This document shows positions 10,068 through 20,091 of a DNA stretch of 64,000 nucleotides, one piece after another (position 1 is the first letter of the stretch; each line of letters begins with the position of its first letter). A program made the position numbers and the translations under genes. This stretch comes from Serratia marcescens subsp. marcescens ATCC 13880 (GTDB lineage: Bacteria > Pseudomonadota > Gammaproteobacteria > Enterobacterales > Enterobacteriaceae), in the NCBI RefSeq assembly GCF_017299535.1, contig NZ_CP071238.1, forward strand, positions 3,844,001-3,908,000, in the 5' to 3' direction. The notes under the pieces were generated by a model. That model was not told the DNA's origin. It saw only the letters and a list, made by a program, of their open reading frames with translations, and searched no databases.

Positions 10068-11918
10068 TTAAACCTCATCCACAGAATGGCCAGCCAGCGC
10101 GCGGCGAATGGAAGCGTCCATGCGGCGCGCGGCAAAATCTTGCGTTTGTGCATCTAATGTTTTGATGGCGTCTTCGATAGCGGCGGGATCTTCACCCTGC
10201 GCCGCCTGCTGCAACGCCTGGGTCGCGGCGGCGATCGCCTGGCTTTCCGCCTCGCTCAGCAGCGCGGCGTCGGTGGCCAGCGCGCCCTGCAGGCTTTCCA
10301 GCACCCGCGCGGCTTCCACGCGTTGCTCCGCCAGCTTGCGCGCGCCCACGTCGCTTTGCGCGTTGGCCATCGAATCCTTAATCATGCCGGCGATTTCGCT
10401 GTCCGACAGGCCGTACGACGGCTTGACCTGGATCGAGGCTTCCACGCCGGTGGATTTCTCCATCGCGGTGACGCTCAACAGGCCGTCGGCATCCACCTGG
10501 AAGGTGACGCGAATATGCGCGCCCCCGGCAGGCAGCGGCGGCAGGCCGCGCAGCGTGAAACGCGCCAGCGAACGGCAATCCTGCACCAGCTCGCGCTCGC
10601 CCTGCAGCACGTGGATCATCATTGCGCTCTGGCCGTCTTTAAAGGTGGTGAACTCCTGCGCGCGCGCCACCGGAATGGTGGTGTTGCGCGGGATCACTTT
10701 CTCCACCAGGCCACCCATGGTTTCGAGGCCCAGCGACAGCGGGATCACGTCCAGCAGCAGCATGTCGCTGTCCGGCTTGTTGCCCACCAGGATGTCGGCC
10801 TGGATCGCGGCGCCGATGGCGACCACTTTATCCGGATCGATCGACGTCAGCGGCGTGCGGCCGAAGAAGGCCCCCACCTGCTCACGCACCAGAGGCACGC
10901 GGGTGGAGCCGCCGACCATCACCGCTTCCAGCACCTCGTCGGCGGCGACGCCGGCGTCTTTCAGCGCGCGGCGGCAAGCCATCAGCGTACGTTTCACCAG
11001 CGGGGCGATCAGCGCTTCAAACTGGGCGCGGGTCACTTCGCCCTGCCAACCGGCCACCTCAACGCGCACGCTGTCGGCATCGCTTAATGCGATTTTGGCG
11101 GCGATGGCGGCATCCAGCAGTTGGCGCTGCACGCCGTGATCGCTGCGATCGGCCACGCCGGCCTGCTCACGCAGCCAGTCGGCCAACAGATGATCGAAAT
11201 CGTCACCGCCCAGCGCGGAATCGCCGCCGGTGGCCAGCACTTCGAACACGCCGCGGCTGAGGCGCAGAATGGAGATATCAAAGGTGCCGCCGCCCAGATC
11301 GTAAACCGCGATCACCCCTTCCTGGCCGGAATCCAGCCCGTAGGCGATCGCCGCAGCGGTCGGTTCGTTCAGCAGGCGCAGGACATGCAGGCCGGCCAGA
11401 CGCGCCGCGTCTTTGGTGCCCTGGCGCTGCGCGTCGTCGAAGTAAGCGGGAACGGTGATCACGACGCCATCCAGCTCGCCTTCCAGCGCCGCTTGCGCGC
11501 GCGCGGACAGAGCCCGCAGGATGTCGGCGGAAACGCCGACCGGGTTAACCGGGCCGGCGGCGGTGACGATCAGCGGCAGGCCGTTGTCGCTGGCTTGGAA
11601 TTGGTACGGCAGGTTCGGGTAACGTTGCTGCACGTCCGCCAACGAGCGGCCCATCATGCGTTTGATGGAGCTGACGGTATTGGCCGGATCCTGCGCCGCC
11701 TGTTGGTGCGCCTCCCAGCCGACGCGCTGCGCGTCCGCCTGATAATGCACCACCGAAGGCAGCAAATGGCGCCCCTGATCGTCGGCCAGCGTTTCCGCTT
11801 GCCCGCTGCGCACCGTGGCGACCAGCGAGTTGGTGGTGCCTAAGTCGATGCCGGCGGCCAGACGTCGCTGGTGCGGCGCGGCGCTGAGGCCAGGCTCACT
11901 AATTTGTAATAAGGCCAT
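10068..11918 (-). CDS. hscA: Fe-S protein maturation chaperone HscA
   Basis: 616 residues, Hsp70 family. It works with HscB to release the [2Fe-2S] cluster from IscU to acceptor proteins. Hsp70 signatures are visible: [31 protein letters not shown] and the [13 protein letters not shown] segment. The substrate-binding domain follows from about residue 390. It lies between hscB and fdx in the isc operon. Confidence 0.97.
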   Translation of the reverse strand: MALLQISEPGLSAAPHQRRLAAGIDLGTTNSLVATVRSGQAETLADDQGRHLLPSVVHYQADAQRVGWEAHQQAAQDPANTVSSIKRMMGRSLADVQQRYPNLPYQFQASDNGLPLIVTAAGPVNPVGVSADILRALSARAQAALEGELDGVVITVPAYFDDAQRQGTKDAARLAGLHVLRLLNEPTAAAIAYGLDSGQEGVIAVYDLGGGTFDISILRLSRGVFEVLATGGDSALGGDDFDHLLADWLREQAGVADRSDHGVQRQLLDAAIAAKIALSDADSVRVEVAGWQGEVTRAQFEALIAPLVKRTLMACRRALKDAGVAADEVLEAVMVGGSTRVPLVREQVGAFFGRTPLTSIDPDKVVAIGAAIQADILVGNKPDSDMLLLDVIPLSLGLETMGGLVEKVIPRNTTIPVARAQEFTTFKDGQSAMMIHVLQGERELVQDCRSLARFTLRGLPPLPAGGAHIRVTFQVDADGLLSVTAMEKSTGVEASIQVKPSYGLSDSEIAGMIKDSMANAQSDVGARKLAEQRVEAARVLESLQGALATDAALLSEAESQAIAAATQALQQAAQGEDPAAIEDAIKTLDAQTQDFAARRMDASIRRALAGHSVDEV

Positions 11919-11950
11919 GTTGAAGCTTCCACAATCAGAATCAGAAGGTG

Positions 11951-12472
11951 TTACTCAAAACCCAGCAGTTTTTCTTCGAGTTGTTCAACCTGTTGCTGGA
12001 GTTTGTCCAAAAAGCGCAGCTTGCGCACGGTGTCGGCGGCATCCGCCCACTGTTCACTGTCCAACTGCTGCAGCATCAGCGCGCTGCGCTGCTTGAGGGA
12101 GGTGGCCAGCCGCGCGCCGAAATCGGCCAGCAGGCTTTCCGCATCCGGTTTGCGCTCAATGGCGTCAAGCTCTTCACGCAGCTCCAGCTGTTCCATCAGA
12201 AACGCGGTGTCGCGCATCGTATGCTGTTCGTTGCCCAGATCGAAGCCGTGCAAAGATAGCATATACTCCGCGCGTTTTAACGGGTGCTTCAGCGCCTGGT
12301 AGGCTTCATTGATGGTCGCCGCCTGCTGCAACGCCATCAGGCGTTCGCGCTCCGGCTGGTTGGCGAAACGATCGGGGTGGAATTGGCGCTGCAGATCCTG
12401 GAAGCGGGACGCAAGCAGGCTGCCGTCCACGGTGTAGCGAACTGGCAGCCCGAATAAAGTAAAGTAATCCAT
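11951..12472 (-). CDS. hscB: Co-chaperone HscB
   Basis: 173 residues. J-domain protein that brings IscU to HscA and stimulates its ATPase. The HPD motif of the J-domain is at [11 protein letters not shown]; the C-terminal three-helix bundle binds IscU. Start [13 protein letters not shown] is conserved. It sits 32 bases upstream of hscA. Confidence 0.96.
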   Translation of the reverse strand: MDYFTLFGLPVRYTVDGSLLASRFQDLQRQFHPDRFANQPERERLMALQQAATINEAYQALKHPLKRAEYMLSLHGFDLGNEQHTMRDTAFLMEQLELREELDAIERKPDAESLLADFGARLATSLKQRSALMLQQLDSEQWADAADTVRKLRFLDKLQQQVEQLEEKLLGFE

Positions 12473-12534
12473 AGCGTGCTCTGGGCGTTAGCGGATGAAG
12501 TTCCCCCGCCGAAACGGGGGAGCACGATGGACTG

Positions 12535-12858
12535 TCAGACGTTGAAACTCTCGCCGCAGCCGCACTCGCTTGAGACGTTCGGGTTGTTGAACTTGAAGCC
12601 TTCGTTCAGGCCTTCCTTAACGAAATCAAGCTCGGTGCCGTCAAGGTAGACCAGGCTCTTGCCGTCGATGATCACCTTGATGCCTTTGTCTTCAAATACG
12701 ATGTCGTCATCGTTGGCTTCGTCAACAAATTCCAGCACGTACGCCATCCCAGAACAGCCGGAAGTTCGCACTCCCAGACGCAGGCCGAGACCTTTGCCGC
12801 GGTTCGTCAAAAACGCCTGAACACGCTGCGCAGCGCTGTCGCTCATGGTAATAGACAT
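12535..12858 (-). CDS. iscA: A-type Fe-S carrier IscA
   Basis: 107 residues from the start at 12858 ([16 protein letters not shown]), which matches the E. coli protein; an in-frame ATG six codons upstream is available but not conserved. IscA carries Fe-S clusters or iron to target enzymes. The three conserved cysteines are present in [10 protein letters not shown] and in the C-terminal CGCGESF. It lies 62 bases upstream of hscB and 54 bases downstream of iscU. Confidence 0.96.
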   Translation of the reverse strand: MSITMSDSAAQRVQAFLTNRGKGLGLRLGVRTSGCSGMAYVLEFVDEANDDDIVFEDKGIKVIIDGKSLVYLDGTELDFVKEGLNEGFKFNNPNVSSECGCGESFNV

Positions 12859-12912
12859 CACAACCTCACACTTCACATCAAAGCCCGGCGCGGCCGGGCC
12901 GACTCAGACAAA

Positions 12913-13299
12913 TTACTTGGCGCTATGCTTGCTCTTATAGTCGGCAATCGCTGCTTTGATGGCGTCTTCAGCCAGGATCGAGCAGTGAATTTTGACCGGC
13001 GGCAATTCCAGCTCTTCGGCGATCTGGGTGTTTTTGATCGCTTCAGCCTGATCGAGCGACTTGCCTTTCATCCATTCGGTCACCAGCGAGCTGGAGGCGA
13101 TGGCGGAACCGCAGCCGTAAGTTTTAAAGCGCGCGTCTTCGATGATGCCTTCATCGTTAACCTTGATTTGCAGCTTCATGACGTCGCCACAAGCCGGCGC
13201 CCCTACCATGCCGCTGCCGACGGTTGGATCTTCGTTGTCGAAAGAACCCACGTTGCGCGGGTTTTCATAATGATCGATTACTTTTTCGCTGTAAGCCAT
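12913..13299 (-). CDS. iscU: Fe-S cluster scaffold IscU
   Basis: 128 residues. Scaffold on which IscS-derived sulfur and iron are assembled into clusters. The three cluster cysteines are Cys37 (APACGDV), Cys63 (TYGCGSA) and the one in KIHCSILAED. The LPPVK segment just before the last cysteine is the HscA recognition motif. It follows iscS by 24 bases. Confidence 0.97.
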   Translation of the reverse strand: MAYSEKVIDHYENPRNVGSFDNEDPTVGSGMVGAPACGDVMKLQIKVNDEGIIEDARFKTYGCGSAIASSSLVTEWMKGKSLDQAEAIKNTQIAEELELPPVKIHCSILAEDAIKAAIADYKSKHSAK

Positions 13300-13323
13300 G
13301 ACCTTGCTCCTGAAACCTGAGAA

Positions 13324-14538
13324 TTAATGATGCGCCCATTCGATGCTGTTGATGTCCACGCCCTGCTTGAACATCTCCCACAGTGGGGACAGATCGCGCA
13401 GACGGCCGATGGATTTACGCACCAGTTGAATGGTGTAGTCGATCTCTTCTTCCGTGGTGAAACGCCCCAGGGAGAAACGGATCGAGCTGTGCGCCAATTC
13501 ATCGCTCATGCCCAGCGCGCGCAGCACGTAGGACGGCTCGAGGCTGGCGGAGGTACAGGCTGAACCGGAAGAAACGGCCAGGTCTTTCAGCGCCATGATC
13601 AGCGACTCGCCTTCAACGTAGTTGAAGCTGACGTTCAGGATGTTCGGTGCGCCGTGCTCCAGATCGCCGTTCAGATACACTTCTTCCATATCTTTCACGC
13701 CGTTCCACAGACGGTCACGCAGGGTGCGCAGACGCGCCATCTCTTCGGTCATCTCTTCTTTGGCGATGCGATAAGCTTCGCCCATGCCGACGATCTGGTG
13801 GACAGGCAGGGTGCCGGAACGCATGCCGCGCTCGTGACCGCCGCCGTGTACCTGCGCTTCGATGCGGATGCGCGGCTTGCGACGCACGTACAGCGCGCCG
13901 ATGCCTTTCGGGCCATAGATTTTGTGGCCGGAGAACGACATCAGGTCGACTTTCAGCTTGCTCAGATCGATAGGCAGTTTGCCCACGCTCTGGGTGGCGT
14001 CAACGTGGTAGATGATACCGCGCGCACGGCACATTTCGCCGATCGCTTCGATGTCCTGCACCACGCCGATTTCGTTGTTGACGTGCATGATGGAGACCAG
14101 GATGGTGTCATCGCGCAGCGCCGCTTCGAGATCCTGCAGGCTGATGATGCCGTTGCTCTGCGGCGCCAGGTAGGTGACTTCAAACCCTTCGCGCTCCAGC
14201 TGACGGCAGGTGTCGAGCACGGCTTTGTGTTCGGTTTTGCTGGTGATGATGTGCTTGCCTTTTTTCTGGTAGAAATTGGCAGCGCCTTTGATCGCCAGGT
14301 TGTCGGATTCGGTCGCCCCGGAGGTGAAGACGATTTCGCGCGGGTCGGCGCCCACCAGTTCGGCGATTTGGTTACGGGCGATGTCTACCGCCTCTTCCGC
14401 CTGCCAACCGAAACGGTGGGAACGGGAAGCCGGGTTGCCGAAAGTGCCGTCCAGGGTCAAAAACTGCATCATCTTCTCAGCAACGCGCGGGTCAACCGGC
14501 GTCGTTGCTGAGTAATCCAGATAAATCGGTAATTTCAT
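13324..14538 (-). CDS. iscS: Cysteine desulfurase IscS
   Basis: 404 residues, PLP-dependent class V aminotransferase fold. It takes sulfur from cysteine for Fe-S clusters and for tRNA thiolation. The PLP lysine is in [12 protein letters not shown], and the catalytic loop cysteine is in [14 protein letters not shown]. Start [20 protein letters not shown] is invariant in the family. It is the first assembly gene after the regulator iscR. Confidence 0.97.
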   Translation of the reverse strand: MKLPIYLDYSATTPVDPRVAEKMMQFLTLDGTFGNPASRSHRFGWQAEEAVDIARNQIAELVGADPREIVFTSGATESDNLAIKGAANFYQKKGKHIITSKTEHKAVLDTCRQLEREGFEVTYLAPQSNGIISLQDLEAALRDDTILVSIMHVNNEIGVVQDIEAIGEMCRARGIIYHVDATQSVGKLPIDLSKLKVDLMSFSGHKIYGPKGIGALYVRRKPRIRIEAQVHGGGHERGMRSGTLPVHQIVGMGEAYRIAKEEMTEEMARLRTLRDRLWNGVKDMEEVYLNGDLEHGAPNILNVSFNYVEGESLIMALKDLAVSSGSACTSASLEPSYVLRALGMSDELAHSSIRFSLGRFTTEEEIDYTIQLVRKSIGRLRDLSPLWEMFKQGVDINSIEWAHH

Positions 14539-14592
14539 TGCTCTTGTGCTCCGTACATCACTTCCAAAAACTAAAATAATTTCGCCAGCTGC

Positions 14593-15087
14593 TTATGCGC
14601 GCAGATTAACGTTGATAGTTTCTTGCGGACGGCCGTTGGCCGTGCGGCGCGTATCGTTGTTTTGACGATCCGCCACCACCAGCACTTCCTGGTTGTTGAC
14701 CAGTTCTGCCAGCGTAATGTTGTTCAGGAACCCGCTGATGCGCTCGCTCAGATCGCGCCACAGGGCGTGGGTCAAGCAGCGATCGCCGCCCTGACAGCCT
14801 TCTTTGCCCTGGCAACGGGTTGCATCTACCGATTCATCGACGGCAGTGATGACAGCGCCAACGGCGATCTCACCCGCGTCTTTACCCAGCAGATAACCAC
14901 CGCCCGGGCCACGCACGCTGGCCACCAGGCCATTCTTGCGCAGACGGGAGAATAATTGTTCCAGATAAGAGAGCGAAATACCCTGGCGTTCGGAAATGTC
15001 CGCCAGTGGCACCGGCCCTTCCTGGGAATGCAGCGCTACGTCGAGCATAGCGGTTACGGCATAACGGCCTTTGGATGTCAGTCTCAT
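14593..15087 (-). CDS. iscR: Fe-S cluster regulator IscR
   Basis: 164 residues, Rrf2 family. It is a [2Fe-2S]-sensing DNA-binding protein that represses the isc operon when clusters are plentiful. The winged helix is in the first 60 residues. The cluster ligands Cys92, Cys98 and Cys104 with His107 are all present ([17 protein letters not shown]). It heads the operon, and two candidate binding sites lie just upstream at 15132-15181. Confidence 0.97.
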   Translation of the reverse strand: MRLTSKGRYAVTAMLDVALHSQEGPVPLADISERQGISLSYLEQLFSRLRKNGLVASVRGPGGGYLLGKDAGEIAVGAVITAVDESVDATRCQGKEGCQGGDRCLTHALWRDLSERISGFLNNITLAELVNNQEVLVVADRQNNDTRRTANGRPQETINVNLRA

Positions 15088-15131
15088 AGCTCAATGGTTA
15101 CCTGTTGGTCAAATATGGCCGAAAGTCTGAC

Positions 15132-15156
15132 ATTCCTGAGTAAAACAGTCAACTAT
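15132..15156 (-). promoter_or_regulatory. IscR type 1 site A
   Basis: Read on the minus strand, this 25-bp stretch starts ATAGTTGACT and ends ACTCAGGAAT. It agrees with the IscR type 1 consensus at 23 of 25 positions by my alignment. It lies 45-69 bases upstream of the iscR start, where the autoregulatory site is expected. Confidence 0.8.
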
Positions 15157-15181
15157 TTAACCCAGTAATTAACTCAAGTAT
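15157..15181 (-). promoter_or_regulatory. IscR type 1 site B (weaker)
   Basis: It directly abuts site A with the same 25-bp length and orientation. On the minus strand it begins ATACTTGAGT and ends CTGGGTTAA. The match to the consensus is poorer than site A, about five mismatches. Tandem sites upstream of iscR are known in E. coli. Confidence 0.6.
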
Positions 15182-15280
15182 TAGCACGTTTTGAACTTAG
15201 CAAGAACAAAGGTATATAAAATACATGTTATAACCTTTGGATAACTAATACTATTGTCACCCACCGTTATGCCACATCAA

Positions 15281-16015
15281 TTAATTACCTTGATGTTTAT
15301 CCTGTTTCTCGATCGACGTCAGCATGCCGCGCAGGATATTCAGCTCCTGCCCTTCCGGGCGCGCGCGGGTGAACAGCCGACGCAGGCGGTTCATCACCTG
15401 GCCCGGATGCGACGGGCGAATGAAACCGGTGCGCTGCAGCGTCTGCTCCAGATGCTGATAGAAACGCTCGAGGTCGTCCACCAGCGGATACGGCGTCTCT
15501 TCCAACTGCGGCGCGCCCGCCTGTTGGCGATCGAGGTAAGCCACGCGCACTTCGTACGCCAGGATCTGCACCGCCATCGCCAGGTTCAGCGAGCTGTAGT
15601 CCGGGTTGGCCGGAATGGCGACGTGGTAGTGGCACTTTTGCAATTCATCGTTGGTCAGCCCGACGCGTTCGCGGCCGAACACCAGCGCCACCGGCGCGTG
15701 CTCGCCCTCGTGCACCGCGCGCACGCCGCATTCGCGCGGCTCCAGCATCGGCCACGGCAAGGTGCGAGAACGTGCGCTGGTGCCCACCACCAGGCTGCAG
15801 CCGGCGATGGCGTCATCGAGGGTATCGACGATAGTGGCGTTGCCGATCACGTCGCTGGCGCCGGCGGCCAGGGCGATGGCCTGAGAATCGGGTTTGATCA
15901 GCGGATTAACCAGATAAAGGTTGGTTAAACCCATGGTTTTCATGGCTCTGGCGGTCGAGCCCATGTTACCGGTATGTGAAGTCTCTACCAGAACAATGCG
16001 GATATTGTGCAGCAT
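15281..16015 (-). CDS. trmJ: tRNA (cytidine/uridine-2'-O)-methyltransferase TrmJ
   Basis: 244 residues from the start [17 protein letters not shown] at 16015. An ATG 11 codons further upstream is not conserved and would overlap the intergenic region with suhB. TrmJ is a SPOUT-class methyltransferase that 2'-O-methylates position 32 of several tRNAs. The SAM-binding knot motifs are visible: [15 protein letters not shown] and [15 protein letters not shown]. It is divergent from suhB, as in E. coli. Confidence 0.95.
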   Translation of the reverse strand: MLHNIRIVLVETSHTGNMGSTARAMKTMGLTNLYLVNPLIKPDSQAIALAAGASDVIGNATIVDTLDDAIAGCSLVVGTSARSRTLPWPMLEPRECGVRAVHEGEHAPVALVFGRERVGLTNDELQKCHYHVAIPANPDYSSLNLAMAVQILAYEVRVAYLDRQQAGAPQLEETPYPLVDDLERFYQHLEQTLQRTGFIRPSHPGQVMNRLRRLFTRARPEGQELNILRGMLTSIEKQDKHQGN

Positions 16016-16134
16016 ACAAACTCTGAGCGTGGCGGAAAATCGCAGCATCTTAACACAGCCGTAGGCAATTTGCCGAACAGCTGCTATACTTCGCGCCGTT
16101 TCCTGTTCTTTAACATCCTAGTTGGAAGATACCC

Positions 16135-16938
16135 ATGCATCCGATGCTGACTATCGCCGTGCGCGCTGCGCGCAAGGCCGGTAACCTGATTGCCAAAAAC
16201 TACGAAACCCCGGACGCTGTAGAAGCGAGCCAGAAAGGGACCAATGACTTCGTCACCAACGTCGATCGCGATGCAGAGCATCTGATCATCGACGTCATCC
16301 GCAAGTCTTATCCGCAACACAGTATCGTGAGCGAAGAACGCGGTGAGCTGATCGGCGAAGATCGCGATGTGCAATGGGTGATCGATCCACTGGATGGCAC
16401 TGCAAACTTCATCAAACGTTTCCCTCATTTCTCCGTTTCCATCGCCGTACGCATCAAAGGCCGTACCGAAGTGGCCGTGGTTTACGATCCGATGCGCAAC
16501 GAACTGTTCACCGCCACGCGCGGCCAGGGCGCACAGCTCAACGGTTACCGTCTGCGCGGCACCAACGCCAAAGATCTGGATGGCACCATCCTGGCGACTG
16601 GCTTCCCGTTTAAAGTCAAACAGCACGCCACGCCTTACATCAATATCGTCGGCAAGCTGTTCACCCAGTGCGCGGACTTCCGCCGCACCGGTTCCGCTGC
16701 GCTGGATCTGGCCTATGTCGCCGCCGGCCGCGTGGACGGTTTCTTCGAAATCGGCCTGAAGCCGTGGGACTTCGCCGCAGGCGAACTGCTGGTGCGTGAA
16801 GCCGGCGGCCTGGTCACCGACTTCGTCGGCGGCCACAATCACTTCAGTTCCGGCAACGTGGTCGCAGGCAACCCGCGCGTGGTGAAAGCCATGCTGGCCA
16901 CCATGCGTGAAGAACTGAGCGAAGCGCTGAAGCGTTAA
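16135..16938 (+). CDS. suhB: Inositol-1-monophosphatase / Nus factor SuhB
   Basis: 267 residues. A Mg-dependent inositol monophosphatase that also takes part in ribosomal RNA antitermination complexes. Metal-binding motifs are present: VSEERGE, WVIDPLDGTANF and KPWDFAAGELLVREAGG. Start MHPMLTIAVRAARKAGN matches the family. The gene is divergent from trmJ and ends 17 bases before a strong bidirectional terminator. Confidence 0.97.
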   Translation: MHPMLTIAVRAARKAGNLIAKNYETPDAVEASQKGTNDFVTNVDRDAEHLIIDVIRKSYPQHSIVSEERGELIGEDRDVQWVIDPLDGTANFIKRFPHFSVSIAVRIKGRTEVAVVYDPMRNELFTATRGQGAQLNGYRLRGTNAKDLDGTILATGFPFKVKQHATPYINIVGKLFTQCADFRRTGSAALDLAYVAAGRVDGFFEIGLKPWDFAAGELLVREAGGLVTDFVGGHNHFSSGNVVAGNPRVVKAMLATMREELSEALKR

Positions 16939-16955
16939 TCGCCAGAAGCGAATCG

Positions 16956-16987
16956 AAAAAAAGCGCTGCCGATGCAGCGCTTTTTTT
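16956..16987. terminator. Bidirectional terminator between suhB and zevB
   Basis: Sequence A7-GCGCTGC-CGAT-GCAGCGC-T7: a GC stem with A-run before and T-run after, so it can work on both strands. It serves the convergent suhB (+) and zevB-like gene (-). Confidence 0.92.
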
Positions 16988-16994
16988 ATGCCCG

Positions 16995-18017
16995 TTAGCG
17001 GGAGAAGGGGCGGATGCCGCCGCCGAATTCCGGCTGCGCGCTGACGTACAGCAACAGCCCGGCGGCCAACAGGATCAGACCGCCGGCCAGCGCCAGCGCT
17101 CCCCAGGCCACCGCGCTCCAGGCAGCGGGCGCGCGCGAACGGCTGAGGCGCACCGCCAGCCGGCGGCTGTAATGCACCAGCAGCGCCAGCATGGAGATGG
17201 TCAACGAGGTGCCGAACGCCATCGCCAGCGCGGAGATCACTCCCCAGCCGAACACGCCGATCACCTTGGAAAACAGCAACACCAAAATCGCTCCCGAACA
17301 GGGACGCATGCCCATCGCCAGCACGATGGCGGCCTGAGTGCGCCAATCGCTTCCCGCCTGCAGCTCGCTGTCGCTCGGCAGATGCCGGTGGCCGCAGCCG
17401 CAATTGGCGCTGTGCACATGATCCGCCGCCAGCGGCGTCAGGCTGTTGATGCGCAGCGCCGGCGCCGGGCGCATCGCCTTGATCGCCGCAAACAGGCGTT
17501 TCAGCGCGCGCCAACTCAGCAGCACGCCAAGCAGCATCACCAGGATAAAACTGCCCTTCTCCAGCCAGAAACTGCTTTGATGCAGTTGGCGCGAAGAGAG
17601 CTGTAACACCACCAGCATCAACGTGACCAGCGCGATCGCCACCCCGCCCTGCACCAGTGAAGCGGCGAAGGTCAGCTTCAGGCTGCTTTTCAGCCGCGCC
17701 GGATGGGTGGCCAGATAGGTGGCGATCACCACTTTGCCGTGGCCGGGGCCGAGCGCATGCAAGACGCCATAGCCGAGGCTGAACAGCATCAGCGCCAGCC
17801 CGGCCTGCTGCGGCGCGGCCTTCACCTGCTGCAATAGCCCCGCCATCTGCTGGTGCAGCGCTTTTTGCCATACCACGCTCTGCATCAGCAGCTGCGGCCA
17901 ATAGTGCCACGCCAGCAGCGCGGCGGCCGCCAGCGCCAGCGTAAACGGCAGCAGCGGCCACAGGCCGAAGGCCCAGTGGCGCCGGCTCGTCGTCGGTTGC
18001 GAGAGATTCAGCGACAT
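16995..18017 (-). CDS. zevB: NicO-family metal permease, ZevB-like (zinc, or nickel/cobalt)
   Basis: 340 residues with about six to seven membrane segments. It belongs to the NicO/RcnA-like family: the metal-site motif HALGPGHGK is at residues 87-95 and GMRPCSGAI at 236-244. A short His/Cys-rich loop (about residues 200-212, HVHSANCGCGHRH) could bind metal. The start overlaps the end of the DUF1007 gene by 10 bases. The same gene pair in Haemophilus is the ZevAB zinc importer. The Zur-like box upstream favours zinc; generic annotation would say nickel/cobalt. Confidence 0.8.
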   Translation of the reverse strand: MSLNLSQPTTSRRHWAFGLWPLLPFTLALAAAALLAWHYWPQLLMQSVVWQKALHQQMAGLLQQVKAAPQQAGLALMLFSLGYGVLHALGPGHGKVVIATYLATHPARLKSSLKLTFAASLVQGGVAIALVTLMLVVLQLSSRQLHQSSFWLEKGSFILVMLLGVLLSWRALKRLFAAIKAMRPAPALRINSLTPLAADHVHSANCGCGHRHLPSDSELQAGSDWRTQAAIVLAMGMRPCSGAILVLLFSKVIGVFGWGVISALAMAFGTSLTISMLALLVHYSRRLAVRLSRSRAPAAWSAVAWGALALAGGLILLAAGLLLYVSAQPEFGGGIRPFSR

Positions 18018-18643
18018 TGCAGCGTCACCCGCTGGGCGAACTGCTGCCCCAGCGCCAGGTCTTCACCGGGCGAGTCGTTCTTGTCGAGCGACAGCGCATA
18101 GGCCTGCAGCGACGCATTCGGCTGCGGCGTCATCAGCTTGTAGCTGCACTGCTGCGCCATCTGCGGCGGCAAATGCAGCGCATTTTGATCTTTATAGGTC
18201 ATATCCACGAAATAAGTCGGATCGTAAGTAGAAAGTTCGAACGGCTTGCCCGCCAGCGGCTGCGGTTCGGCCAACGGCAGCACGAACTCCAGCACCGCCT
18301 GGTTGCCCTGGCGCGACAGGTGATATTCGCTGGGCAAGTTCAGGTATTTCACCGGCTTGCCGTCGCGGTAAAGATCGGTGAAATAGTGCTGCCCCAGCAC
18401 ATTGGCCATCACTTCCGCCGCCAGCTTTTTCCATACTTCCGAATCGCTCTTGGCGTTTTTCGCATCGTAGAGCAGATCCGCCGAGGTGATTTCATCCATC
18501 ACCCACACCATTTTCAGGCCGACCAGCCGCTGGTCCTTGGCGACAAAGGTGGTGTTCATGTCGATAAAGCTGTGCGGATGCGCGATTGCACCGGCGCTGA
18601 ACACGGCGCCGAAAGCAGCCAAAAGACGACGTAACTTCATCAT
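18008..18643 (-). CDS. zevA: DUF1007 periplasmic protein, ZevA-like
   Basis: 211 residues. An N-terminal signal peptide (MMKLRRLLAAFGAVFSAGAIA) is followed directly by HPHSFID, a metal-type N-terminus. DUF1007 proteins accompany NicO permeases; in Haemophilus influenzae ZevA with ZevB is needed for growth at low zinc. It is the first gene of the pair and overlaps zevB by 10 bases. The start could be Met1 or Met2. A Zur-like box lies 18-40 bases upstream of the start. Confidence 0.8.
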   Translation of the reverse strand: MMKLRRLLAAFGAVFSAGAIAHPHSFIDMNTTFVAKDQRLVGLKMVWVMDEITSADLLYDAKNAKSDSEVWKKLAAEVMANVLGQHYFTDLYRDGKPVKYLNLPSEYHLSRQGNQAVLEFVLPLAEPQPLAGKPFELSTYDPTYFVDMTYKDQNALHLPPQMAQQCSYKLMTPQPNASLQAYALSLDKNDSPGEDLALGQQFAQRVTLQCR

Positions 18644-18660
18644 TATCCTGTCTTACCTGC

Positions 18661-18683
18661 ATTTGTTATAACGTAACACAAAT
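18661..18683. promoter_or_regulatory. Candidate Zur box upstream of zevA
   Basis: The core GTTATAACGTAAC (18665-18677) sits inside an imperfect inverted repeat with outer arms ATTTGT / ACAAAT. It resembles the enterobacterial Zur operator (GTTATA-nt-ATAAC). It is 18 bases from the zevA start, where bound repressor would block the promoter. Confidence 0.6.
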
Positions 18684-18825
18684 AACTGCCGAACGGCCCG
18701 CCTCTCCCGGCGATATTTGTGACGAAAGTTGTAAGCCGAAGTAAAAGCCGCGCTGTCATCCTGACGTTACAAAGCCTTTTGCTATGCTTAGGCATAATCG
18801 CAACCTTTTATGCCGGAAGGTGATA

Positions 18826-20091
18826 ATGAGCCTGGACACCTCTCCCGTGCCCGCGCTCTCCGGACAACAACGGCGCTGCCATCTGCTGCTGATGCTGTAC
18901 ACGCCGGAGCCCGAGTTACAGCTGGAGACCCTAAGCCGAATCAACGGCGTCGCCCCCCCGATAACCCGGCAAGATATAGCCGAGGTAGCCAGTGAAATCC
19001 AGCGTTTCCATCACCTGGAGATCGCCGTCGATCCCGACCATGGCTACCAACTGCGGGGCAGCGCGCTTGACCAACGCCTGTGCCTGATCCATTGGCTGCG
19101 GCGGGCGCTGCGCTGCAGCCCGCTGTTTGTCGAAAGCGACTTCGCCCCGCGCCTGAGGCAAGCGCTGGCGGCCGATGCCGTCCCGACGTCTGCGCTGGCG
19201 GAGGCGATCGACGCCTGCGGGCCGCTGCTTAACCGCCACTTCGACGCGCGCGACCGCCAATTTCTGCAGCATTACCTGCTCTACTGCGCCTGGCAAAATC
19301 GCCTGCAGCAGCATCCGCGTTTCGACGCCGTTCAACGCGACTGGCTGCGGCAAAAGCCGGAGCAGCAAGCCGCCGCCTGGCTGCATCAGGCCTGCAACCG
19401 GCTGTTTAACCAGCCGCCGCAGGCAGACGAGCGCGATTTTTTGGCGCTGACCTTCACCCTGTTGAAAAATCACAGCTACCACAGCAATGACTCGGCGCAA
19501 GAGCAGCGGTTGATGACGGCGATCGACAGCATGGTCGAGCGTTTCCAGCAGCTTTCCGACATGGCCTTCAGCAACAAGGCGGAGCTGGTCAGCCAGCTGT
19601 TCGCCCACCTGGCGCCGGCGCTGGAGCGCTGCCGTTTCGCCATCGGCATCGACAATATGCTGTTGGAAGACGTGGTGCGCAAATACCCGCGGCTGATGCG
19701 CACCACGCAGGAAGCGCTGAAACCGCTGGAACAGGAGTACGGCGTGCATTTTTCCAACGAGGAGGCGGGCCTGGTGGCCATCAGCTTCGGCGCCTGGCTG
19801 ATGCAGGACAACGCGCTGCAGGAAAAACAGGTGCTGTTGCTGACGCTGGACAACCCGCAGCTGGAAGAGGAGGTGGAATATCAGATCCGCGAGCTCACGC
19901 TGTTGCCGCTGAACATCAAGTACTTACCGCTGAGCGACTATCTGCGCGGCGGAGCGCCGCAGGGCGTCATGCTGGTGATCACTCCTTATGCGGCGGTGCA
20001 CAACGAGCCGCACCCGCCGCTGATCTATACCGAACTGCCGCTGGAAAACCGGCAGCGCCAGGCCATCCGCGCGCTGCTGGAAGCGCCTTAA
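18826..20091 (+). CDS. csiE: Stationary-phase inducible protein CsiE
   Basis: 421 residues from the ATG at 18826 (MSLDTSPVPALSGQQRRC), preceded by GGAAGGTG. An ATG 14 codons upstream lacks a ribosome site. CsiE carries PRD-like regions (for example the segment from about residue 260 to 350), but its target is not established. In E. coli it is induced in stationary phase under sigma-S and cAMP-CRP control. It is convergent with hcaT: the stop codon ends at 20091 and the hcaT stop begins at 20092. Confidence 0.88.
   Translation: MSLDTSPVPALSGQQRRCHLLLMLYTPEPELQLETLSRINGVAPPITRQDIAEVASEIQRFHHLEIAVDPDHGYQLRGSALDQRLCLIHWLRRALRCSPLFVESDFAPRLRQALAADAVPTSALAEAIDACGPLLNRHFDARDRQFLQHYLLYCAWQNRLQQHPRFDAVQRDWLRQKPEQQAAAWLHQACNRLFNQPPQADERDFLALTFTLLKNHSYHSNDSAQEQRLMTAIDSMVERFQQLSDMAFSNKAELVSQLFAHLAPALERCRFAIGIDNMLLEDVVRKYPRLMRTTQEALKPLEQEYGVHFSNEEAGLVAISFGAWLMQDNALQEKQVLLLTLDNPQLEEEVEYQIRELTLLPLNIKYLPLSDYLRGGAPQGVMLVITPYAAVHNEPHPPLIYTELPLENRQRQAIRALLEAP

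Noticed and set aside
16084..17961. 625-codon open frame on the minus strand across suhB and zevB
   Set aside because: It crosses a strong bidirectional terminator and is antisense to suhB and out of frame with zevB; low-complexity Gly/Ala/Arg sequence.
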